The notes under the pieces: generated by a model
What the model was told of the DNA's origin: nothing
Seen by the model: the letters and a program-made list of their open reading frames with translations, nothing else
Databases searched by the model: none
Shown: positions 56,066 to 64,000 of the stretch, in pieces
How positions within the stretch are numbered: position 1 is the stretch's first letter
Layout of the letters: each line of letters starts with the position of its first letter
Translations under genes and position numbers: made by a program
From: Oidiodendron maius Zn
Taxonomy: Eukaryota > Ascomycota > Leotiomycetes > Myxotrichaceae
NCBI GenBank assembly: GCA_000827325.1
Contig: KN832887.1
Location: 901,337-965,336, forward strand
Reading direction: 5' to 3'
DNA: 64,000 nt

Positions 56066-56470
56066 TTGTCGTACTCCAATCTACCTGCCCCTGACAACTA
56101 TTGGATCCTGCCCAACCGCTCCTTCACCAACATCGTCAGCTACATGGGCGGCGACCACCTCTTCCACGTCATCGTGGTGGGCAACGACACGCTCAGCGTG
56201 CCCGCTTCTAAGGAACTAGTGCACGAAAACTTCAACACTCTACTCATGGCCGGCCAGGTGCTAGATTGGGTCGCCTTCTCTATCCACAGGCCGATGCACG
56301 CACACGAAACACCCAGGAACATCCAGGCTGGCTTCTTCTAGCACCTGGACGTGCTGCAAAGCCGACGGTTAACCTGGTGGACGGGCGGCGCCTTTGTATG
56401 CAACTTCCAGACGACGCTATAGGAGCTTAATGATACTCTCATCCCTAAGACCCCCGCTAACTTGGACTAG
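56066..56470 (+). pseudogene. decayed gene of unrecognised family
   Basis: A coherent frame (PDNYWILPNRSFTNIVSYMGG, LFHVIVVGNDTLSVPASKEL, LVHENFNTLLMAGQVLDWVAF, RPMHAHETPRNIQAGFF, LTWWTGGAFVCNFQTTL) is broken by three TAG codons, RIP-like. This is clearly former coding sequence, but I cannot name the family. A flavoprotein or hydrolase is only a guess. Confidence 0.5.
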
Positions 56471-58252
56471 AAAACATGTCTATTTCTATATAGACGGACA
56501 GGCGGTTTTAGAGCGGATCATCTTGCGTTTTCTTTTCAATTTGTTGTTAACACATAAATTTCGCTATACTTACTTTAGCACCTCTAGTTGCTTAAGAATA
56601 TAGCCCTCTAGGTTATCATAAGATATAACTAACTAAAATTTAAATAGAAGCACACATCTCTAGTATAGCAATACAATAAAGCACTCTCTAGATAGGCCTC
56701 TAACTACCTACTAAGTAGCTGGAGCAGTTATTGTCTAAAGTATTTAGTTAAGTAGTTGGAGTAGTTGAAAGATATCTCACTTGTTGCAATGCTAAGGAAA
56801 GGAGTCGGCCCTTAGGAGTGTCTTATAGAAGCCAGTTCAAAGGAGACTACCAGCACCATCAGCCCGAGGCATATCCCAGGCTAAATTTGTGACCACAAGG
56901 CTAACTCAAACTCGTCCATTTGCCTTAGTTATTTCACTGCAGGAGCGAATACGAGCGAGTCCACCACTAATTTGAGGTCAATTTGTGGATTCGGTGTTTC
57001 TGCCTTGCTGTGCCAGGCGAGGCGGACCTTAGTGCAGGCCGCGTAAGAATGTGGGGAATCAGCCCTGCTCCGCAGCCGCCATACTCCCAGTTGTCTCATC
57101 CAATTCGAACGGAATACTCGTTTGTTCATTATGGATCTCAAAAGCCACCGCACAGTCATGTCATCTGACTGCCCAATTATTTAAGCAATGTCTAACATGC
57201 ACCGATGCTGGTGATGGTTAGTGTAATCCGCCCCGCGCGTCCCCTACCTAATCTTCACGAGACTGCTAGCCTGCGGCTCGCACGAAGCCTTCGTACTATA
57301 AGAAAAGGTCTAGGATTAAACTGTTTTGGCTTTGTTTTAATAAAAAATTTCCAATACACCCACAGAGGTGCAACCTGCCAAAAGAAATTGAGGTACAAGA
57401 GCGCTATATTAGCAAGCTGGACGATGAGATTAGGCGCTGCAGTGTTAAAGCAAATGTTGGAGGGCATCCATGGAACGGACTGAACGAGACTCCCACGAGT
57501 TGCATGCCCAGATCACTCAGCGAGAGATGAACCGACCTTTGAGACTAAACAGCCTCCGATGAATGCAACAGCACTGCTTACTAGTCGAAACCGAGAGAAC
57601 TGAAGGCATGACGAAAAGCGACGGACTGCAGAGCGATAAGCCATACGAGAGCGGGAATGTGCAAAGCATCAATTCGTCTATCACGTATCAAAGAGTGCGA
57701 ACGACGTATCTAGGACGAATCAACGCTAACATCAATCAAGGGCTATACGCGAATGTCACGAACACCTGGACCAAGCGATGGATTTAGCACAGAAGATGGG
57801 GGTACACTGCTTGGAATATCATGGAAGCTTGAAGAGCCTCTTAAGGAAGAAGCCGTCGGATTCCATGCCAATACCTTAGAACCTCCAAATCACGGTGCCT
57901 AGAGGCAGGCGCATACTCCTTCTTTTAACGACTTCCAGCCATTTCCGAGATACGTTCCCTCCGGTAAACCCTTCAAAGGGCCACTATACACTCCCATGGC
58001 TAAGAGAGAGAGTTACAAGCAGAACAAGTTTCATTATAAATTGGCTCGTTAACGTTTCAAATTTTGGAAGCCTTTGTGTTCGTTTGTTGACACAATGCGC
58101 CACGGCTAGTAACTGTTTTGAAGCTAATTTGTTCTTCATAACCCCGTGCGTAATAGTCTTAACTCAAGCCTTCAAAAGTCCACATCTCGTGTATCAAGGA
58201 ACCCTCAACAGAATCGATGATGCTCCATATAACAACTTCTCTCCAAGCAATC
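56471..58252. other. AT-rich gene-poor region
   Basis: 56600-56780 is very AT-rich with repeated CTAACTA/AAGTAGTTGGAG words; the rest holds short frames without motifs. No RNA gene recognised. Confidence 0.35.
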
Positions 58253-58810
58253 CTAACCCCGAGGATCCTCAGTCGTAGACCTATGGGTGTTATGATCCAA
58301 ATACGAAACAACTCTCCTCCCATCTACTTCCTTGCCAACAACCTCCCACCCCTCAGGCAACGGATCTCCCTCCACCGGAATCGGCGCAAAGTCATCCGGA
58401 TGCGGATTCGCCTTTCTCGGATCATAATACGTCTTAATCCTGCGCTCAGCATTGGTCCAGAAAGCCTGTCCTGAGGAAGACCTGCCTGCTTCCCAGCCGT
58501 CGGGAAGAGGGCCAAGCCTTGGATCGACGGCTGTAGAAGTGTGTGTGTTGTGGTCTAGGAATATCACGTCGTTCCTGCCGTCCACGGCTCGACCGACGAC
58601 TTCCCATCCCTCGGGTAAAGGCGCGCCTTCGGGGGGGATTGGAGCAAAGCCATCAGGATGCGGATTTGGCTTGCGGGGGTCGTAGTAGGTTTTGACTCTT
58701 GTAGCGGAGTTTGTCCAGAAAGTCTGTCCTAAGGAGTTTGTATCCCCTTCCCAGCTATTAGGGAGAGGACCAAGAGAGGTCGAGGAGGGCTGGGCAGCTT
58801 TGCTTAACAT
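58253..58810 (-). CDS. protein made of four WW-type repeats, 185 aa
   Basis: Intronless. It consists of two tandem copies of an 85-residue unit (about 16-100 and 101-185). Each unit has two WW-like modules: a short one, LPDGWEAGRSSSGQAFWTN..TYYDPR (16-46 and 102-132), and a longer one, LPEGWEVVGxxVDGRxxxxxLDHNTHxSTxxDPR (65-98 and 151-184) with the H-N-T-H and final D-P of a WW domain. WW modules bind proline-rich peptides (PPxY). No other domain is attached. The HNTHxSTxxDPR form is typical of fungal proteins with tandem atypical WW motifs. Function unknown; intact. Confidence 0.82.
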   Translation of the reverse strand: MLSKAAQPSSTSLGPLPNSWEGDTNSLGQTFWTNSATRVKTYYDPRKPNPHPDGFAPIPPEGAPLPEGWEVVGRAVDGRNDVIFLDHNTHTSTAVDPRLGPLPDGWEAGRSSSGQAFWTNAERRIKTYYDPRKANPHPDDFAPIPVEGDPLPEGWEVVGKEVDGRRVVSYLDHNTHRSTTEDPRG

Positions 58811-60315
58811 GTTAATAGCGTTGAAATTGTTTGGGTGCTAAGGAAATAGTAACTCTTGAGCAGATGGAGTTTTTGAAAATAATGATGCCTAGATATTTAC
58901 CAACAAGAAGTAACATGTCCAGGGAATACAAATGTAGGCAGCCACATGCTGCAGAGGCGGGATAATTATTTGGTAGACCCGAGGTTTAACCGCAGAGCTT
59001 ACTAGATCATGTGGCTTAGAGTTTCCTCGACACGCGATGGATCAGCCAACCATTAAGATTGCCACGCCGCCCTCATTTTCTAGAATTTCACTAATTGCCC
59101 TATGGTTGTGATTGGTTTCCTAGTCATTGACATCGAATCATCATTTTGGTTTAACTAGTTATGTACATGGGCCAGTAACACATGTTGAAGCCCGAGTTTA
59201 AATTATAAAGCGATATTCTTTAAATTTTCAATTAGGAAGGATTTAGTCTCTCCACCCGCTTCTTATCCTTCTCGATCCAAACCTATGTGGAGTAGGAACC
59301 ATATCGTTGGCATATTCATGACGCATAGCACAGAGCAAAGTCTTGCGATCGATTCAGGTATTGAGGCTGTCGTTGATGTTCTGCATCACTAAGAAAAGTA
59401 GGAAAACCAAGTCTTGTATATTAGGCTGATACATGGATTATTCGAGAAACAAGCTTCAAAGGTGGTACAGTATACATAATATACAAGATTGTTTATTTAC
59501 CGTGTTTGCAGCGTGTTTTCGTGCCCACGAGAGTACATCATCTTCGCGGTAGCAAGGGGTGAAGGTTTGACAAGGGCTGACAGCCAGGCAGTTCACATTG
59601 AGCCGAGGCTGGCAAACCTTAGAAATTCTATAGCGGGTCTGACGAGTAGACTATTTGCGAAGCAGTCTCGTCTATTGTCTGAAAACACTTTTTCGATGCC
59701 GCCTTCATCGGGGGGTTGGCGTGCGGAGGTCACCATCTTTTGGAGTGTGCTTTGTTTGTGGAGGGCGCCGTCGATTATGGAGGATGGCCGTCTTCTGGAG
59801 TGTTTTTCGCCTGGGTCGTTTGTTGACGCTCATCGATTTGGTTGGGATGGATCTCCTTATACGGACGAGACACTAAAACCGGCCGCCGCAGTCCAATAGC
59901 GGCGTCAATGACTGGCAACAACCCTCCACAGCAGGACAGTTCAAGCGCAAGAAATAATGTCCCGTGGGACGAGGTAGACGAGCAGCGCTTGCGTGTAACA
60001 CAGTTACTTATTAACTATTTATTAGGAGGGTTGGTGCCCATAATTTTACTATATCGTATATATTCGAGCACGTTGGTAGACACAAGTAACATCGACTACG
60101 CATGTGAATGTTATTGCACTCAGGCGTAAGCAATTCCTCAGCATAGGTTCCCGTCGACTCAGAGGGATGCTTATCCTCGCGGGAGGCCCTTGCTCTAGTT
60201 GGTTGAGCGGTTGTCAGCCATCATGAAGTATGAACAGACTGCGGTGTGGGCTCACTTGGGAGATATGTGAGTGCCGCGGAATGATGGGAACCAGCGCAGC
60301 CAAGTTCCGGCTAGT
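58811..60315. other. region without a supported gene
   Basis: Short frames at 59489-59899 and 59842-60129. The second contains NNVPWDEVDEQRLR, reminiscent of the first helix of a Myb/SANT-like domain (W-x3-DEQRL), followed by unrelated hydrophobic sequence, so it may be a scrap interrupted by an insertion. A GCTCTAGTTGGTTGAGCGG stretch at 60190-60210 looks like a tRNA A box but has no B box or cloverleaf. Confidence 0.3.
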
Positions 60316-62088
60316 CTAATTATACCCATCGTAACCTGTCTGCTGTGCCTGCGGATCTATCAATGCATTGGTTTGCTTCGACTGGGTAAGCTCTCCCGCA
60401 CCATCACCATAAGCGACTTCAAACTGCTCTCGGTATTTCAGAGGAGTGAGATCATCAATAATGGCCGCCATGGGGAGGCATTTCTGTAATATCTCAACGG
60501 GGTTCTGAGGTGACCACGGTAACACACGTTTCTGGACCGGGGCGATGACAACGCCAAGTAAGGCCGACATGAACAATAACCCGTAAATAATAATCCAAGC
60601 GGCGGATGAGCCACCCACCCGGAGGACTGTAACTGCTATTTTCACAAAGCTCCCGTTGTCAGGTATTTTATCCAGGCCGCGATCCAGATTGGCAACTTCG
60701 ACGTTCTGTCTTAAGAGACTATAATATGCTTGGCCTAGTTCGCTCAGAATCGTACTCATCGTCGGTGCAATGGATGTGCGGATCGTGTCAAACCCGCCGA
60801 CATAAAACCCCGAAGTAACCCAACCATCTGCCAGGCTGCCTCCTGGGCCCCCATGACTGTACCGGGATATATACTGGTCGGTCATATTAGAGAGGAGCCA
60901 TTTTATTGTAGCATTTATGGGAGATCCTTGAGTCACGATTCCATTTACCTGAAGAGGCGAACCACCCTCCAGAAGGCTAATCGACGCCAGTATTTCATTT
61001 CCTCCGTATGTGCACTCAGAGACCAGCGGCGTATCTATATAATAACCACCTGGAAAGAGAAAGGTATGGAGCGGTTCGCCATTCTGTTCAGTAACGATGG
61101 AGCCGATGCAGAGTCCAGAGTTGAAGTTCGGGTCCTGAAGAATAGTGGTGTTGATAACGTCGTTCTTCACAAAGGTGTACAGAACCGCATCTGGAGTTTC
61201 TTGATCGCCATACTTCGTGGTCGTAACATTGTAGGATGCTGTGGCATCGACACAGGCCACGTCGACGACGGTTCCGAAGACTGCCGCATCTAGTCGCTCG
61301 AAGGTGTAGGATGTAGGGAGATCAAAACCAGAAGAAGGACCAGAGTACTGGGTATAAGATGTCATGTTCAATCCAATACCAGACGAGTTCAGCCCGGGAA
61401 AGATTGTGTCACCGATAGGGCCTGACTCCGACACATAGTTACCAGTGCTAAGAGAAGTGTCGGTTTGCCCGTCGGCTTGAAATGATCGAAGGTAGGAATC
61501 TCGATATAGGAAGCTGCTCAGAAGAGCTGGATTGGCGCCCACCGTAACAAACGAAACTTGGTCGGGATGTTGCACATCTCCCGGAACTCTGTAAATCTGA
61601 TCCAAGGAGTAGGAAGCCAAGGGATTGTTGACCAGAACACGTTCGGTATGAATGCCGAAAATTGCAACGGTTGTAGCACTGGCTAGGGAGGAGACGGCGG
61701 TGGCGAGGATGAGGAAACTCCGCGTCACGGGAAATCTCCGTCGTCGTAGTTGATTGAATCCGCGCATGGCGGACAGCGGCCTTAGATACATGGCTAAGAC
61801 TCCATTGGGGCTCTGCAGCTCCTTTCGGGTGAGAAGGCCATCGAAGCTAGAATATCCCCATGAGAGCAACAGCCCAACGGCGGTACCGAGGACAGTGCAT
61901 CCCACGTTCCAGCTGGTTGAGTCTACTTGGATGGCATGGAATCCGGGAGAGGAAGTACCACCAACCAAGATAGTCGTCGAGTTGACGTAGGCGCCAAGAG
62001 CAATCAGCAAAGCTAGACAGAATGCTGCTACAAGGTTGACAAGAAAGGGTTCGCGGTAGCTGGACAGGATACTCGCTTTGTGGTCCAT
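60316..62088 (-). CDS. fungal multi-pass membrane protein with large extracellular loop, 590 aa
   Basis: Intronless. Transmembrane segments are seen near residues 14-35, 62-80, 125-147 and 517-540. Between the third and fourth lies a domain of about 370 residues on the outer side with many N-glycosylation sites (NSSG, NMTS, NVTT, NTTI, NATI, NMTD) and cysteines. The C-terminus is cytoplasmic (about 50 residues, MAAIIDDLTPLKYREQFEV). This layout, including the RxELQSPNG.. segment in the cytosolic loop, is common in large families of uncharacterised ascomycete membrane proteins. Function unknown; intact. Confidence 0.88.
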   Translation of the reverse strand: MDHKASILSSYREPFLVNLVAAFCLALLIALGAYVNSTTILVGGTSSPGFHAIQVDSTSWNVGCTVLGTAVGLLLSWGYSSFDGLLTRKELQSPNGVLAMYLRPLSAMRGFNQLRRRRFPVTRSFLILATAVSSLASATTVAIFGIHTERVLVNNPLASYSLDQIYRVPGDVQHPDQVSFVTVGANPALLSSFLYRDSYLRSFQADGQTDTSLSTGNYVSESGPIGDTIFPGLNSSGIGLNMTSYTQYSGPSSGFDLPTSYTFERLDAAVFGTVVDVACVDATASYNVTTTKYGDQETPDAVLYTFVKNDVINTTILQDPNFNSGLCIGSIVTEQNGEPLHTFLFPGGYYIDTPLVSECTYGGNEILASISLLEGGSPLQVNGIVTQGSPINATIKWLLSNMTDQYISRYSHGGPGGSLADGWVTSGFYVGGFDTIRTSIAPTMSTILSELGQAYYSLLRQNVEVANLDRGLDKIPDNGSFVKIAVTVLRVGGSSAAWIIIYGLLFMSALLGVVIAPVQKRVLPWSPQNPVEILQKCLPMAAIIDDLTPLKYREQFEVAYGDGAGELTQSKQTNALIDPQAQQTGYDGYN

Positions 62089-63488
62089 GGTGGCGGAGAC
62101 GGATTGAGTGGAACCTCAAGGAGAGTTGTGATACCGAAGCGCAAAGGGGCCGTATAAGTATATCCTGGGTCTAGTTAAATACTCTTAAAGGGGTCCGCCA
62201 CAGCACCGAATGTTTGCAGTAGCGCCAACGAATCAGCCCAGATATGTAGAGTTTCGGCCTCGCTTGAGCATAGGGCCAACTTTCCACGTTAACACATGGC
62301 CGAGCCTCTGTCGTGTCTGGTGTACCTGATCCACCCTAGCTCAGTGCTCTTCCCCTTTTCTGGAGGCTGATAATAAGCGTGCCGTCGGACGAAAGACGAG
62401 GCGCATAACCCCTGCCGATTTGTTATTACAGGAGGCTAAGCTGCAAGACAAACTATTTCTATTACTGCCCACCCGATATTTTCAGTTTCGCATGCAGCCC
62501 CTGAACACGAGACGCCGTAGCCTCGCCCTACGGGAGTTGCAATCACTCTCCGGAGATGCTGAGCTGCTGATGCTGACTGACGAACCTCCCGAGCCTAGAG
62601 ACGGCGGACAAAGGCGGCGCCATTGAGATGCAAATGAGTGAGCGCAAGAGCGGAGCCGGCTAATCTGATAAATCCCTGCATTTGGGGACGCTCCCAACCT
62701 GATTCAACCTAGGTGATCGTCTAGTACAAGAATTCCTAGAAGTGGCAGACGCCACGTCCCAAAGGATGCATGCTTGGCAGTAAGATATGGTGTCCCACGT
62801 ACACTGTACTGTCGCGCGTGGCAGTTCGGATATTTGTGCACTATGCCTTGCCAAGAATGGGGTGTGTTAAAGCTTTAGAGTGCCGGTCTCCTATCAATTC
62901 TAATATCAATCCTCTCCTGGTATTCTTATTTGTGGAAACCAACGAATTTCATTCCGCTACACGTATACCTACACTACTTCTACTGGTCCTGATTATCCTG
63001 GCCCAGCATACATTGCCCAGTATGTTCTCTCTGCTGAACGTCTTCTTTCTCACTCATCTCAGCCTTGCCTTACAACCTCATCCTCGCGCTCTGCCGACCT
63101 TGCTCCGGATCTCCAGATCCGCCAGTCATGTAGCAATTAAGGCGAGGCAACATTCGAGAATTCATGTATGCCACTGAATGCCGTCTGCTGTGACGACGAG
63201 TTCCAGATGCAAAGACAGCAGCACGGAGAGCAACCGAAAGAGGCAGATTCCCGCAGAAACAGCTAGATAGCGCCAGGGCCACGCTCATCAATACAGGAAG
63301 AGCAGAGAGGCAAGAATACAGGCCGCTCCCAGAGGGAGTTGGAAAACACTTGAAGAAGATCGATGCGGCAATTCCAGGGCGGCGCACGCGAAAACTGTAC
63401 GATGCGCTGGAACGAGACTATTGGCTGAATCGAAGGAAGTGAATTAGGTAACCACACTAGTGCCTTTTATGGCTTTTATCCGGCTCGT
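62089..63488. other. intergenic
   Basis: 5' flank of the membrane-protein gene, then short frames. 62428-62445 shares TTACAGGAGGCTAAGCTG with 5187-5204. No gene. Confidence 0.35.
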
Positions 63489-63611
63489 GTTACATTCACA
63501 CCACAGATGCTGACTCATTTTCACACCACGCATATCATTTACCCTTTTCGGCCAAAGAGGTGTGAATATTACTAAGATTACCCCTTTAGGACGCTGTGGT
63601 GTGAATATAAC
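63489..63611. repeat. 123-bp palindromic MITE-like repeat
   Basis: Outer arms GTTACATTCACACCACAG (63489-63506) and CTGTGGTGTGAATATAAC (63594-63611) are inverted with one or two mismatches; an inner pair TTCACACC/GGTGTGAA lies between them (about 63520 and 63560). Confidence 0.6.
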
Positions 63612-63692
63612 TAGCGTATCCCTTTACAGTTAGTATAACTTAATACCCTGAATCTAATCATTATAACGCCTACCTACCTACCTACCTACTAA

Positions 63693-63962
63693 CTAAGCAT
63701 GCCGGTATCTCTTACGTCGAGCCTTAATATCCCTCCTAATCTGCCTCTTAAGCCCCTGAACACCACGCTCTGCACTAAGCCCTCCATGTATATCGAACTC
63801 AGCCTGCACCTGCCTTTCAACCTCAATAGTCTCCTCTGCATCCCAGTCTAGCCAGGCTTCAACCTCTTCGTCAGTCCACTCAGGAGGGTGATCTATATAG
63901 TCTAAAAGAGTCTCTGTCTCCAGGTCTAGTCTCTGATACCCTAGATACTTGCGATTCTCTAT
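63693..63962 (-). pseudogene. coding-like frame at right edge, possibly transposon-derived
   Basis: Leftward open frame of about 90 codons (KYLGYQRLDLETETLLDYID, PPEWTDEEVEAWLDWDAEE, VQGLKRQIRRDIKARRKRY) ending in TAG. It is bounded upstream by a stop, so it is an exon or remnant. An acidic start and strongly basic end are like accessory frames of transposons, but no family is recognised. CCTA tandem repeats follow at 63667-63690. Confidence 0.35.
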
Positions 63963-64000
63963 TTAACCACCTTCTTTGGATTAGTGTTCTAGCCCTCGTG

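Noticed and set aside
59489-60129. Possible Myb/SANT gene (PWDEVDEQRLR).
   Set aside because: Only one helix-like stretch; the following sequence is unrelated and no second or third helix is present.
60190-60270. tRNA-like A-box sequence (TAGTTGGTTGAGCGG).
   Set aside because: No matching B box, acceptor stem or anticodon arm.
62428-62445. 18-bp match TTACAGGAGGCTAAGCTG shared with 5187-5204.
   Set aside because: Flanks do not align; too short to claim a repeat family without a genome search.
1-64000. Giant Starship-type transposon.
   Set aside because: No DUF3435 tyrosine recombinase captain or matching boundary was seen in the window.
1-64000. Secondary-metabolite gene cluster.
   Set aside because: Tailoring-like enzymes (SDR, hydrolase) are scattered and there is no PKS, NRPS, terpene cyclase or cluster regulator.

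Overview
The window reads as an accessory, probably subtelomeric-like, stretch of a filamentous ascomycete genome (Pezizomycotina; the mix resembles Aspergillus/Penicillium-type Eurotiomycetes, but the genus is inference). The evidence is short 44-150 bp GT..AG introns with CTAAC/CTGAC-like branch points, fungus-specific families (HET, CFEM-GPCR, DUF7025-type AAA, NB-ARC/TPR and SesA NLR pieces, small HSP with an acidic insert, tannase, expansin-like), and decayed genes whose lesions are mostly C>T/G>A (CAG/CAA or TGG turned into stops), as expected from repeat-induced point mutation (RIP).

Layout. 1-10 kb: a HET gene running off the left edge, an intact 457-aa CFEM/Pth11-like receptor (5 exons), decayed aldo-keto reductase and beta-lactamase-fold genes, and a 720-aa protein of unknown function. 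10-20 kb: a kinase C-lobe fragment, an intact 4-exon short-chain dehydrogenase, a single-pass membrane glycoprotein, and an intact intronless 429-aa beta/gamma-crystallin plus aerolysin-fold protein. 20-27 kb: a 765-aa HET gene lying between 43-bp inverted repeats, then a Vps62-like pseudogene. 27-31 kb: a divergently transcribed pair, bacterial-type acetolactate synthase and alpha-acetolactate decarboxylase, which together convert pyruvate to acetoin. 33-37 kb: a RIP-damaged NLR (PNP-NB-ARC-TPR). 38-39 kb: a small heat-shock protein with a step-type heat-shock element. 39-46 kb: nested inverted-repeat elements carrying a divergent HET gene and AAA-ATPase gene, followed by ankyrin and SesA NLR remains. 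47-64 kb: GPI-anchored expansin-like protein, alpha/beta hydrolase, tannase with two lesions, GH18 chitinase remnant, four-WW protein, 590-aa membrane protein and repeat remnants at the right edge.

Two things stand out. First, the acetoin pair: both proteins keep their catalytic residues, lack introns and lack a mitochondrial leader, which suggests transfer of a bacterial als/bud module re-arranged head to head. Second, the HET genes appear to be cargo of mobile DNA. Two segments (20769-25225 and 39461-45354) are bounded by related 43-bp terminal inverted repeats next to TA dinucleotides. Inside the second, a tighter segment (39887-44859) with its own 32-33-bp inverted repeats and flanking TA contains exactly one HET gene and one AAA gene, with a TA-flanked MITE in their shared promoter. 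No transposase is visible, so all would be non-autonomous. Together with the NLR, SesA and ankyrin debris the region looks like an allorecognition/immune-gene island that turns over through transposition and RIP.

All gene models and repeat alignments were made by eye; no database search or computation was run.
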